Counted from the stretch's first letter, positions 25,950-34,016 are shown. The stretch: 36,551 nt of DNA from Chlamydiota bacterium (GCA_013288075.1 JABDCQ010000001.1:75828-112378); one strand, 5' to 3'. Numbers and translations are program-made. The notes: generated by a model not told the origin, from the sequence alone.

Positions 25950-26110
25950 AAACAAGAGGGTTTTCTTTCTTCTCTCTCTCTCCCTCTTCCTCTGTGGTTT
26001 CTTGTCTCTGTGGTTTATCTTTGGCTAACACTTAGCATGCAAAAGGCTCGCATTTTTTTAACCACAGAGACAAGAAACCACAGAGGAAGAGGGAGAAGAG
26101 AGAATAAAAA
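25950..26110. repeat. ACCACAGAG inverted repeat, copy E
   Basis: The arms at 25981-26017 and 26059-26095 pair almost perfectly and contain CTCTGTGGTTTCTTGTCTCTG. The centre carries CTTTGGCTAACACTTAGCATGC, related to the centre of copy A. It lies between convergent genes. Confidence 0.9.
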
Positions 26111-26133
26111 CTCTCCCTTTACCTCCTTTTCTC

Positions 26134-26637
26134 TTAGTTAGAGAGGGCTTTGAGGGCAGCGTCGTAGTTGGGTTCGTGGCTGACTTCTGCTACGAGTTCT
26201 GTGTAGATGACTTTGTTGTTTTCATCGAGGATGATGATGGCTCGAGAGGCAAGGCCAGCGATGGGGCCATCAACAAGCAAAATACCGTAGTCCTTAGCGA
26301 AGTCTTTAGAGCGCAGCATTGAGAGCGTGGTGAGGTTTTTAATATTCTCTATTTCGCAAAAGCGGCTTTGAGCAAAAGGAAGATCAGCAGAAATAACAAG
26401 AAGAGCCGTATTCTTTAAAGCAGCCGCTTTTTCATTAAATTTTTTCGCTGATGTGGAGCAGGTAGGGGTTTCAAGACTAGGAACTACCGATAAAAGCTTT
26501 CTTTTGCCTTGGTAGTCTTTTAGCGAATGATCTTTTAAATGAGCATCTGTGAGTTTAAAATCAGGTGCTTCTGATCCGATTTTAGGAAGCTCTCCATTTG
26601 TATGCGCAGGATTTCCTTTAAGTGTAACTTGTGCCAT
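26134..26637 (-). CDS. tpx: Thiol peroxidase (atypical 2-Cys peroxiredoxin)
   Basis: This 167-residue cytosolic protein has the Tpx family length and start (VTLKGNPAHTNGELP). The peroxidatic Cys60 lies in PSLETPTCSTSAKKFN and the resolving Cys94 in ADLPFAQSRFC, with catalytic Arg nearby in the family fold. It reduces hydrogen and alkyl peroxides with thioredoxin. An AAGGAG site precedes the ATG. It sits only 8 bases after the methyltransferase gene, so it is the last gene of the type III PKS operon. That may mean protection against peroxides linked to quinone or lipid chemistry, or simple co-location. Confidence 0.93.
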   Translation of the reverse strand: MAQVTLKGNPAHTNGELPKIGSEAPDFKLTDAHLKDHSLKDYQGKRKLLSVVPSLETPTCSTSAKKFNEKAAALKNTALLVISADLPFAQSRFCEIENIKNLTTLSMLRSKDFAKDYGILLVDGPIAGLASRAIIILDENNKVIYTELVAEVSHEPNYDAALKALSN

Positions 26638-26645
26638 AAAACTCC

Positions 26646-27398
26646 TTATAATATTTTAATTGCGTAACCTACATAGCCCGTCTTTAAAGAAGGGGTGAAA
26701 ACAAAGCGAAAATCTTCTGCTACAGTACGGGTAAAAAGCATTTTCCAAAAGGAAAATGTGGCGATATCCGGCATTAATCCCTTTATGTATTTCACTTGTA
26801 ACCCATTGAATGCGCACATTTTTTTAAGTTCTTCAGGTTTAATGAATAATGAGTAGCTGTGTAAGTTTGAGGGGGAATTTTTTACAAACCATTCAATACC
26901 TTTAACTGCAAGTAGGTAGCTTAAAAAGTTGCGGTTAAACGTATGGAAAAAGAAAATCCCTCCAGGTCTTAAAATGCGAGAAGCCTCTTTAATAACAGAA
27001 GAAGGATCTTGCACATGCTCTAAAAGATCCATTGCCGAGACCACATCAAAGCTTTCTTTTTCAAAGGGAAGCGCTGCTGCATCAGCTGTTTTATACATCA
27101 CAGATTTTGTAAGATCTTTTTCTTTAGCGACTTCTAAGCTTTTACTAGATTGGTCAATCCCAAAAACTTTATGTCCATGAGACGCTAAAAAATTAGTTAA
27201 AAGACCGCCTCCACATCCAATATCTAAAATGGAGCATCCTTGGCCCATCTTTTCTTCAATCGTTTTTAAAATCCAAGGGTTTCTTACCCTGTTCTCAGCG
27301 CGTAAAAGGGCAACAGGATGATCTTCTCCCTCATGCCATTTTTCATTAAGGGTATCGTAAAAGGCGTTATTTATAAGGGAAGGGTTTTTGGTTTCCAT
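26646..27398 (-). CDS. UbiG-like SAM-dependent O-methyltransferase
   Basis: This 250-residue class I methyltransferase has motif I ILDIGCGGGLLT (57-68), the acidic ribose-binding D82 (FGIDQS), post-I ADAAALPF and motif II FDVVSAMDLLEHV. The segment FFHTFNRNFLSYLLAVKGIEW is characteristic of UbiG-type 3-demethylubiquinol O-methyltransferases. It could therefore methylate a phenolic or quinone-like ring. Here it overlaps by 28 bases a membrane protein gene, which is itself next to a type III polyketide synthase, so the polyketide product is a natural candidate substrate. A genuine UbiG role in ubiquinone synthesis, where genes are normally elsewhere, remains possible. Confidence 0.82.
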   Translation of the reverse strand: METKNPSLINNAFYDTLNEKWHEGEDHPVALLRAENRVRNPWILKTIEEKMGQGCSILDIGCGGGLLTNFLASHGHKVFGIDQSSKSLEVAKEKDLTKSVMYKTADAAALPFEKESFDVVSAMDLLEHVQDPSSVIKEASRILRPGGIFFFHTFNRNFLSYLLAVKGIEWFVKNSPSNLHSYSLFIKPEELKKMCAFNGLQVKYIKGLMPDIATFSFWKMLFTRTVAEDFRFVFTPSLKTGYVGYAIKIL

Positions 27399-27877
27399 AT
27401 GAAATTCCAGTAAATGACTTGATAAAGGAGGAAAAAGGAAATAGTTCCTATTTGCATAAGTAAAAAGGGATAAAAAGCTTGCTTATGATTAAAAAAAGCA
27501 GGGACCCAAGAGGGAAGCGTTTCAGCTGAAAGCACAGGCCACATAAAGGCTAAAGCAGCGAGCATTATAGGGTGATTTACAAATAAAAGAGCATGCAGCC
27601 ACTGCTCAGAGGCTGGGCAATGGTGTTTATGCACAAATTCATCTTTTGTAATCAGAATACAAGAAAAAATGGCAATTCCTATATACCACTTAAAATGGGT
27701 CTCTGAATAGGGAAAGAAAAAGACAAATAAAAAGCAGGAAAGAACACTAAGCGTATCGAGCGGATGTCCAATGCGCTCCCATTTAGGAAGCCCTCTTTTA
27801 ATATGAAAGACATACTCATCTAATGTAATAGAAACTGCTTGGACCACAAAAGGAGCAAAAATCAGCATCCACATCAT
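27371..27877 (-). CDS. Histidine-rich polytopic membrane protein in the PKS operon
   Basis: This 168-residue protein has about five hydrophobic segments. The motif D20-E-Y-V-F-H25 recurs as D79-E-F-V-H83 with an added KHH. Each copy is followed by a H-P pair (H38-P, H102-P), so the protein has an internal two-fold repeat of acidic and histidine residues that could bind metal at the membrane. E91 and H95 also lie in the second half. I recognise no family; a membrane hydroxylase/desaturase-like or prenyl-type enzyme is only a guess. It starts ATG-ATG with an AAAGGA site, shares one base with the PKS stop and overlaps the methyltransferase by 28 bases. Tight coupling suggests it modifies the PKS product. 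Confidence 0.7.
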   Translation of the reverse strand: MMWMLIFAPFVVQAVSITLDEYVFHIKRGLPKWERIGHPLDTLSVLSCFLFVFFFPYSETHFKWYIGIAIFSCILITKDEFVHKHHCPASEQWLHALLFVNHPIMLAALAFMWPVLSAETLPSWVPAFFNHKQAFYPFLLMQIGTISFFLLYQVIYWNFIWKPKTLPL

Positions 27878-29001
27878 TATTTTCCTTTAACCTCAAAAAG
27901 AGTTCCGCAAATCGTAAGCCCAGGGCCAAAGGCCATGCTTACAATATAGCTTCCATTCATAACTTTACGATCGTTTAACATCTTTTCCCAAATATGGGGA
28001 AGCGTTGCGGAGGACATATTTCCAAAACTTTTAAGCACCTCTGTACTGTATTCTATTTGGTGTTCCTTAAGGGCTAAAATCTCTTTAATTTGGTCGATAA
28101 TTTTAGGTCCGCCTGGATGAATGGCAAAGAGTGCTTCCGATTTGATTTTATCTTCAGAAAGATCTGCCTTTTTGACTAAGGTAGCAAAAAAAGAGGGGAG
28201 GGCTTCGGCAATAACTGCAGGGACATCCCGCGAAAGAGTCATTTTCATGCCTCCTTCTTCCGCCCACCAGCTCATATCTTCTAAAGAATTGGGAATAATT
28301 TGCTCGTGAACAGCTTTAATTTCTAAGCGAGGGGAGTCTTTATTGTTTGTAAGAGAGTACTTAATAAACCCATCTCCAAAAAGAGATTGCACAACAAGTT
28401 GCTCTGGACTATGAAAAAGAGGATTCATATGCAGGCTGCAAAGCTCTGTATGCACAATATCCACCCCGTTTAATGCTCCGGAGAAAAAGCCCAGCCCCAT
28501 GCGTATCGCAGGGATGGATGCATAACAACCCATATGATAGGCATTTGTGACCATGCAATCAGCATTTCTTTGAGAGACAATTTTTTGAGCAGGGCTTGGT
28601 GCTACATATCCTGTGCAAGTCACATGAATTAAATGAGAAGGAAGTTTTTCTACGGAGCGGTAAAACTGCTCAAAGACTTGGCTCGCAGCTTCATCGAAAT
28701 ATTTAGAGCGCATATTAACAGCAGATGATTTAGAGGTAGAGGATACAGGGCAAATGCTTAATTCTTCCCAATTGTCCTCGAGCACCTCTTTATGTGTGCC
28801 TCTTTTAGCAATTTTAGAAGGCCCAAGCCCAATTTTTAAAAGACGTTCCTTAATTCTTTCATAAAACACTTCTTCTTGCGTGCCGGGATGCACGTTTTTT
28901 TCTGCGCGTGCATGGGCTTTTGCAATCCATTCAAGAATCTTTTCCTGAGGATGCTCATGAGGAGGGCGGATATGAGAAAAATTACAAAGAGAAATGCTCA
29001 T
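27877..29001 (-). CDS. Type III polyketide synthase (chalcone synthase family)
   Basis: This 374-residue homodimeric-type enzyme has the thiolase fold. The Cys-His-Asn triad is complete: Cys159 in NAYHMGCYASIPAIRMG, His295 in FAIHPGGPKI and Asn328 in SFGNMSSATLPHIWEKM. The loop CTGYVAPSP (129-137) and the C-terminal FGPGLT (358-363) also match the family. It condenses an acyl-CoA starter with malonyl-CoA units to make pyrones, resorcinols or similar aromatic compounds; the starter cannot be read. Long-chain acyl starters are common in bacterial members of this type. Its ATG lies inside a perfect hairpin. It is the first gene of an operon with a membrane protein, a methyltransferase and Tpx. 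Confidence 0.88.
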   Translation of the reverse strand: MSISLCNFSHIRPPHEHPQEKILEWIAKAHARAEKNVHPGTQEEVFYERIKERLLKIGLGPSKIAKRGTHKEVLEDNWEELSICPVSSTSKSSAVNMRSKYFDEAASQVFEQFYRSVEKLPSHLIHVTCTGYVAPSPAQKIVSQRNADCMVTNAYHMGCYASIPAIRMGLGFFSGALNGVDIVHTELCSLHMNPLFHSPEQLVVQSLFGDGFIKYSLTNNKDSPRLEIKAVHEQIIPNSLEDMSWWAEEGGMKMTLSRDVPAVIAEALPSFFATLVKKADLSEDKIKSEALFAIHPGGPKIIDQIKEILALKEHQIEYSTEVLKSFGNMSSATLPHIWEKMLNDRKVMNGSYIVSMAFGPGLTICGTLFEVKGK

Positions 29002-29024
29002 GGAAACACCTTACCATGAGCATT
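28993..29024 (-). promoter_or_regulatory. Hairpin covering the PKS ribosome-binding site and start codon
   Basis: Positions 28993-29003 and 29014-29024 are perfect 11-base complements around a 10-base loop. In the mRNA the TAAGG ribosome-binding site is in the loop and the AUG of the PKS gene is in the 3' stem. An out-of-frame ATG begins in the 5' stem and opens a 13-codon frame that overlaps the start. It could act as a translational switch or as a DNA operator. Confidence 0.55.
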
Positions 29025-29040
29025 ACTTTATTTCTACAAG

Positions 29041-29433
29041 TTAGAGAACGATATTTTCGTTTATACATCCAGTTATATCGTTATCAAAGAGTTCCTCATC
29101 TACTTTTCTTGTTAATGAGTCCCCTTCGTTTTCATAAGGATGGAAAGCTAGGCCTTGTAAACCACTGTTATTAGCCTCTTCTATTAACCAAGCTACAGCT
29201 TCTTCATCAGTTGGATTATCTAGACCAATTTCTAGATCATTTTTATGTGTTATGATGTAAGCATATATCTTGTAAACAGCAAAAGCAGCCCCAAGGGTTA
29301 AGAGTATTGCTAAAAATTGAATAACTTTTATCGCTGTACCGCTTGTCTTTACATCTTGTTGTTGCCTTGCATTTACGTGATTAGGCGCTTCTCTAGAAAT
29401 TATAGGATAGTTAGCTATTACTGATACTGACAT
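29041..29433 (-). CDS. Small single-span membrane hypothetical protein
   Basis: This 130-residue protein has a polar N-terminus, then one hydrophobic segment at about residues 31-60 (KTSGTAIKVIQFLAILLTLG...). An acidic C-terminal half without cysteine pairs follows and ends in NENIVL. An AAGAGG site precedes the ATG. The segment TSG-A-K-I at the membrane entry is shared with the neighbouring protein at 29458-30039, so the two are probable diverged paralogues. Function is unknown; an inclusion-membrane-type protein is conceivable in a chlamydia, but the paired-lobe signature is not clear. Confidence 0.65.
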   Translation of the reverse strand: MSVSVIANYPIISREAPNHVNARQQQDVKTSGTAIKVIQFLAILLTLGAAFAVYKIYAYIITHKNDLEIGLDNPTDEEAVAWLIEEANNSGLQGLAFHPYENEGDSLTRKVDEELFDNDITGCINENIVL

Positions 29434-29457
29434 AAAAACCTCTTAGTTATTATTAAT

Positions 29458-30039
29458 TTATAATATTATATTGTTAGTTAGAATGAATTGCATTTGCGCA
29501 GATGTTTTGAGAGGTAAAACGTCCTCTATATCAACATCTTCTATGTAAACCCCTTTCATCCACTCTTTGTCATCTAATGGAGTTTGATCAATAGTAGCTG
29601 CATGCAGATCATCACTTTCTTTGGTTTTCTTTGAAGATGGATCGCTTGCCAAAGCCAATTTCTCTATTATTAACTCTTGCTTTGATAGTATTAACTCTTC
29701 TTCTGTTAGTTCAGAAGGGTCTACAGTAAGTTCTTCAGCGTTATCTATATCATCATTTTGTTCATATGTGCGCATAATTAAAATATTGTTTATATCGGCT
29801 AGATCAGGTAATATTGGATCGGCTTTTAAAGCCTTTTGTTTTTCTTCTGTCGAGTAGTATTTATATGCCGCGTAAATAAGGAATGTAAATCCGGAAAGTA
29901 TTGTAGCGAAAAAGAATCCAATCCCTTTAATTATTTTTAAGGCAAGCCCACTTGTCTCAAGATCTCTTGAATCAATAAAATAAGTTGGATTTGTATTTCG
30001 TGTATAATTGTCGGCTGAAGTAAGTTTAATCGGATTCAT
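29458..30039 (-). CDS. Membrane hypothetical protein, paralogue of 29041-29433
   Basis: This 193-residue protein has the same architecture as its downstream neighbour: a polar N-terminus of about 30 residues, the motif LETSGLALKIIKGIGFFF into one long hydrophobic segment (about 30-62), then a long acidic tail. The tail is about 60 residues longer than in the neighbour and rich in Glu, Asp and Leu. Both proteins end in a similar N-(I/V)-(I/V)-L tail. A good promoter lies upstream and only 24 bases separate the two genes, so they form one transcript. No function is proposed. Confidence 0.65.
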   Translation of the reverse strand: MNPIKLTSADNYTRNTNPTYFIDSRDLETSGLALKIIKGIGFFFATILSGFTFLIYAAYKYYSTEEKQKALKADPILPDLADINNILIMRTYEQNDDIDNAEELTVDPSELTEEELILSKQELIIEKLALASDPSSKKTKESDDLHAATIDQTPLDDKEWMKGVYIEDVDIEDVLPLKTSAQMQFILTNNIIL

Positions 30040-30084
30040 CGCAAAGCCTATTGTTTATAATTATTATAATTTTAACTATCTATA

Positions 30085-30114
30085 TTATATGTTCTGATTA
30101 TCATGTAATTCAAT
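30085..30114 (-). promoter_or_regulatory. Putative promoter for the 30039-29041 gene pair
   Basis: On the minus strand TTGAAT (30114-30109), an 18-base spacer and a perfect TATAAT (30090-30085) lie 46 bases upstream of the ATG at 30039. The surrounding sequence is very AT-rich, which lowers the weight of the match. Confidence 0.5.
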
Positions 30115-30180
30115 ATAAAAGTGCATATTAATTAAAAATTAACTTAACACAAGGAAGAGCTTAATATAATTAATGAAATC

Positions 30181-30975
30181 TTAATGAAGGATCATGGTAA
30201 TGCCTGTTAAGATAAGGGCGCAGGCAAAGATACGGCGGAGCGTTTTGGCTGAAAGCTGATGGGCGAGTTTTACACCTAAAGGGGCTGCAAAGAAGGTGGT
30301 GGCAGCTATGATGCAGAAGGCTGGTATATAGATAAATCCTATAGAATCTTTAAGAGGAGCTTCGTTTAGCCCAAAAAACAAATAGGCAAGAGCTCCAAGC
30401 GATGTAATAAGGAGGGTGATTGCCGATGAGCTCGCAATGGCTTTTTGGTCGGAAACTTTGTAGGCCATAAGAATAGGAACGGTGATGATCCCGCCTCCAA
30501 TACCTAGAATGTTAGACATAAAGCTTACCCCAAAGCTGATTCCTGAGAGCTTAAGAGGGGAAGGCAGTCTGTGATGCCCCTCGTGAAGAGCGTGGGGCTT
30601 AAGGAAATAGATGCCCACGAGGAGGGCAAAAAAGCCAAAACAGATCTGTAAAATCACACCTGATAAGAGATCAGCTATAAAGGCTCCCCCTAAAGAGCCT
30701 ATAAAAATCCCAGGAAGCATCACTTTAATCACATCCCAGAGAACAGACCCCCTCTTGTTGTGGAAGTAGGTAGCAGAAAGGGAATTAAAGATCATGGCTG
30801 CCATAGAAGTTCCTATAGCGTAGTGCATTAAGTGTAACTTACTAAATCCCATATATTTAAATATAAAAAAGAGGCAAGGGACGGTGATCACACCGCCTGA
30901 AATACCTAGTAAACCGGCAAGAACACCTGCTAAGAGCCCTATCAAAATATAAGAAAAAACTTCTACGACTTCCAT
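30181..30975 (-). CDS. TauE/SafE-family anion permease
   Basis: This 264-residue inner-membrane protein has about eight hydrophobic segments in two homologous halves. The family repeat is visible twice: GLLGISGGVITVPCLFF near residues 22-38 and ILGIGGGIITVPILMAY near residues 156-172. TauE/SafE proteins export sulfite, sulfonates or related organic anions; the substrate here is unknown. The ATG is preceded by AAGGGGG. Loop residues between the halves are histidine-rich (HALHEGHHR), which is uncommon. The gene is co-directional with the PKS operon but separated from it by the two small membrane protein genes. Confidence 0.88.
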   Translation of the reverse strand: MEVVEVFSYILIGLLAGVLAGLLGISGGVITVPCLFFIFKYMGFSKLHLMHYAIGTSMAAMIFNSLSATYFHNKRGSVLWDVIKVMLPGIFIGSLGGAFIADLLSGVILQICFGFFALLVGIYFLKPHALHEGHHRLPSPLKLSGISFGVSFMSNILGIGGGIITVPILMAYKVSDQKAIASSSAITLLITSLGALAYLFFGLNEAPLKDSIGFIYIPAFCIIAATTFFAAPLGVKLAHQLSAKTLRRIFACALILTGITMILH

Positions 30976-30982
30976 ATGCCCC

Positions 30983-31011
30983 CTTATATTAAAATTTTAA
31001 GTGTTTGGCAA
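30983..31011 (-). promoter_or_regulatory. Putative promoter of the TauE/SafE gene
   Basis: On the minus strand TTGCCA (31011-31006), a 17-base spacer and TATAAG (30988-30983) end 7 bases before the ATG at 30975. The -10 box overlaps the ribosome-binding site, so a second, upstream start point is possible. Confidence 0.4.
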
Positions 31012-31216
31012 TGAAATTCGATAAACTCCTTATATTAAATAACTTAGCTATTTTTGTTAAGTAATAAATTTAATTGTTTTTTAAGATACTGTAAATGAAA
31101 GATTTGCATCTTATTGGTTATGTAAGTTATTTATTATTATATTAAAGACTTTAATATTAATTGTTAATTTTGTATAATTAAGCTTTAAAGAAAATTAATT
31201 TATAATAAAAGATATT

Positions 31217-32590
31217 ATGACAACAAATATGACACTAAAAGCATCAGGTTTTAATGGAGCGGCTACTACTATAGCTTTTAATCCTTCTTGCAAAGAAGGC
31301 GAAATAGCTAAATATGTAGTAAGCCTTATTAATCCCGCCTTTTTTGAAAATAACGCTAAAGGTACGGCTCCAATTTTTTTAGGTAGAGGCGTTCGTTTAG
31401 GTTCTGTAGAAAAGACTCCTTCTATTACCGTTACAAAAGCTGGAGAGTCTTCTTTACTTTTAAAAATAGCAGAAGTTGTCTTACGCATTATGTATTTTTT
31501 TTATAACCCTTGCGGAAACTACTTTAAAATGGAGAACGGCAAGATTCTTCCTTTTACAATGAAGGATTCTATAGATTTTACTCTTTCCTCTTCTGAAAGA
31601 GCAAAATACATTGAGGGAATGAAAGAATACCTTGGTGAGCAAATAGAAAATATTGCGGAAAATATGGATAAAATGAATAAAAAATTTATCCAATTAAAAG
31701 GCAAAAGCTCGCAAGAATTTCAAAACAATGCTGTTTTAGCAAAGAACCTTGTAAGATCTTTTGATAAACAATATCAAAAAATATCCGCTGTATTTGATTC
31801 TGATACGCAAAAAACATTCGAATTGGCGATAAAACAAGCCGGGATTAATGCTGTTTTATTATGTCATGCGGATTTTTTAAGTTTATCTGTTTTTAAAATA
31901 GTAAAAGAGGAATTCGTTTCTCAGATCGCTGATATTGTAAATAGTGAATTCAATAAAAATTCAGATGATTTATCTGCTCTAATAAAGAAGTTATTGGAAT
32001 CTAAAGAATTTAGAAAAAAAATAACTAATGGGTTAATTGATCACTTAAGACAGACTTTAAAATCTGATCCACAGTCTTTATCTATTTTCTTAGAAATTGG
32101 AAAAGAGATCGGGACGCTTAATGAATTGGACTTATTTCTTGCCCCGAAATTGCATACTTCAATCATTTTAAAGTATCTAGAAGGGGAATTTGAAAAAGAT
32201 CTTAAAAAAGGAAGCGATTTATTAAGTACAGCATTGGAAGAAAATCTAGAAAGTCTTGCAAGCCAAGTATTTGGTATAATGAAAGAAGAGCTTTCTAGGC
32301 ATGAATTATCTGAGTTGTTACCGCAAGAAGGGCTGACTATAGGAGAAACATTGAATACATTTTTTTCTTTTTTAAGAAAAGAATCTTCGAATCCATTGCT
32401 AGGTGTAATTATCAATGAAGGCGTTAATGAATTGGAATCTAGAGTGAATCAGATAGCTTTGGACTTTGAGAAACCTACAAAGTACGGGCATCTGCTTGAA
32501 GAAGCAGAACTTACTCTAAATCGATTAAATGATTCAGGTGAATCAGAAGAAGAACTAGAGGCTCAATTAAAAGCCCTATTACACGCATAG
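31217..32590 (+). CDS. Large hypothetical protein, helical
   Basis: This 457-residue protein has no signal peptide. A short hydrophobic stretch near residues 81-96 (LLLKIAEVVLRIMYFF) interrupts an otherwise soluble, strongly helical sequence rich in Lys, Glu, Leu and Ser. The C-terminus is acidic (EEAELTLNRL...EEELEAQ). No catalytic motif was recognised. The region is clearly more AT-rich than its neighbours. There is no ribosome-binding site before the ATG, so the start could be at a later Met. It is followed after 28 bases by another large hypothetical gene on the same strand; a secreted effector pair is a reasonable but unproven idea. Confidence 0.7.
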   Translation: MTTNMTLKASGFNGAATTIAFNPSCKEGEIAKYVVSLINPAFFENNAKGTAPIFLGRGVRLGSVEKTPSITVTKAGESSLLLKIAEVVLRIMYFFYNPCGNYFKMENGKILPFTMKDSIDFTLSSSERAKYIEGMKEYLGEQIENIAENMDKMNKKFIQLKGKSSQEFQNNAVLAKNLVRSFDKQYQKISAVFDSDTQKTFELAIKQAGINAVLLCHADFLSLSVFKIVKEEFVSQIADIVNSEFNKNSDDLSALIKKLLESKEFRKKITNGLIDHLRQTLKSDPQSLSIFLEIGKEIGTLNELDLFLAPKLHTSIILKYLEGEFEKDLKKGSDLLSTALEENLESLASQVFGIMKEELSRHELSELLPQEGLTIGETLNTFFSFLRKESSNPLLGVIINEGVNELESRVNQIALDFEKPTKYGHLLEEAELTLNRLNDSGESEEELEAQLKALLHA

Positions 32591-32618
32591 TTAGAAATTT
32601 ATAAAAATAGGAGAAAAT

Positions 32619-33953
32619 ATGGGAAACAGCTCGAGGTTAGGCAGTTTGGAGGCACCTAAACATTTTATTGTGGAGGTATTTCCAGGGAATACTTTAGACC
32701 CACAGGAAATAATGATGGTTAATTCCACTATTCATCAGGCAAATGCCTATGCTAATTCAGGCTATAAAATCAGAATTGAGAATGATGGAACAATCAGGTT
32801 ATTAACTAAAAATCCTTTGGATTGGATTTTTGGGGTAACTTCTGCAAATGAAGCAGAGATGCAAGCTTATGCTAAAAGATCATTGAAGCCTGTAAAGGAG
32901 ACCCTTAACTCCATTCTAAAAAACCCTCAACTCTTTGACCCTTCCTTAGTTAAGGCCTATACAACAGCCATTACAGAGCTAAGCTCAAATGATGAGAATC
33001 CGACTATTCGAGGGGAATTCATTAATTTAAAGGCCATTGCCCAGGTTGTTGAGAATGTCTTAGGAATCAATGCAGAAAGAAAACGCTCTCGCTCTTCAGA
33101 TTTAACTAGATCTCAAGAGGAGCCTCCAAAAGAAGAGCCTTCCTTGATGTATCGCGCAGCTTCCTTAGCTATGAATGCTGTAAATAAAATTCCTGGAGTT
33201 GCACTTGTTGCTTCTTGTTGCAGTAAGCTCTTTGCCTCTTATTGGGGTACAGCCACTATTCCAGCTCCTCTTGAAAAACAAGAAGTTATTGCTACTCTGG
33301 AAGAAACAAAAGCTCAAGATCCTTTACCTGCTCTACCTGTTAAAGCGGGAGTGGATACGGCAAGAACTAAGAAAGAACTCGAAGAAGAAAAAGCTCAAGC
33401 CCTTTTAGATGCTGTACCTATTAAGGAAGGATTTGATAAGACAAGAATTAAAGAACATATCAAATTTCAGATGAATTACATTAAAGGAATAGCTAATGGA
33501 GAGGTGCAGTTTAGCCTTAATCCTTTTAAAAGCCTTAAACGCTCTCTTGTCACTGAAGGAAAAATGGTGGACAAAAATGGGGTGGAAGTAGGTCAAGCTG
33601 TCCATATTTTAGACTCATTGGAATACATGTTAAAAACAGGGATTTTGAAAGAGCTCTATACTACCTATGAAGCGCATGCTACTGAAAAAATGCATGCTGC
33701 AACATTATTCCTTAATGCTCTTAAAATGGGACTCATTCAAGAAAAGGGCTTTTACGATAGAACAGGAGAGATCTTAGAAAAAGCGTGTCTTCTTGATAAG
33801 CCAGAAGAGGCTCATTCAGATGGTTTAGCTAGCAGGCTGCCCACATTTTGTGCGTCCCTTGGCCTAAAGCAGTCTCTAATAGAAGGCTTTATCCAAACCA
33901 AAAACTGGAAAGAGCTCCTCATCCACCTCATCAAAACCGCCAACCCAGCTTAA
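32619..33953 (+). CDS. Large hypothetical protein with an internal duplicated segment
   Basis: This 444-residue protein has an AGGAG ribosome-binding site before the ATG. The N-terminal 150 residues are mixed; a low-complexity Arg/Ser/Glu linker follows near 153-175, then a small hydrophobic region (VALVASCCSKLF, near 195-206). Next is a tandem imperfect repeat of about 28 residues (KAQDPLPALPVKAGVDTAR, then KAQALLDAVPIKEGFDKTR). The C-terminal about 160 residues look like a compact helical domain. No family was recognised. Its neighbour upstream is co-directional and also lineage-specific. Confidence 0.75.
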   Translation: MGNSSRLGSLEAPKHFIVEVFPGNTLDPQEIMMVNSTIHQANAYANSGYKIRIENDGTIRLLTKNPLDWIFGVTSANEAEMQAYAKRSLKPVKETLNSILKNPQLFDPSLVKAYTTAITELSSNDENPTIRGEFINLKAIAQVVENVLGINAERKRSRSSDLTRSQEEPPKEEPSLMYRAASLAMNAVNKIPGVALVASCCSKLFASYWGTATIPAPLEKQEVIATLEETKAQDPLPALPVKAGVDTARTKKELEEEKAQALLDAVPIKEGFDKTRIKEHIKFQMNYIKGIANGEVQFSLNPFKSLKRSLVTEGKMVDKNGVEVGQAVHILDSLEYMLKTGILKELYTTYEAHATEKMHAATLFLNALKMGLIQEKGFYDRTGEILEKACLLDKPEEAHSDGLASRLPTFCASLGLKQSLIEGFIQTKNWKELLIHLIKTANPA

Positions 33954-34016
33954 AACCTATCGTCTGACACCATAGTCAAAGCATTGGAAGGAGAGCGACA
34001 AAAAAGAACAATATAA

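Noticed and set aside
25810-26028. Plus-strand 72-codon frame at the end of the MacB-like permease gene
   Set aside because: It is an out-of-frame reading of the permease C-terminus continuing into repeat copy E.
27371-27877. Membrane protein as an isoprenylcysteine-type (BpsB-like) methyltransferase
   Set aside because: The place next to a type III PKS fits, but I see no matching C-terminal SAM/prenyl motif, and the His/acidic repeat is a different pattern.
30976-31216. Possible RNA gene in the AT-rich gap
   Set aside because: No tRNA-like cloverleaf or strong stem was found; only promoter-like words, which are expected by chance in such AT-rich sequence.
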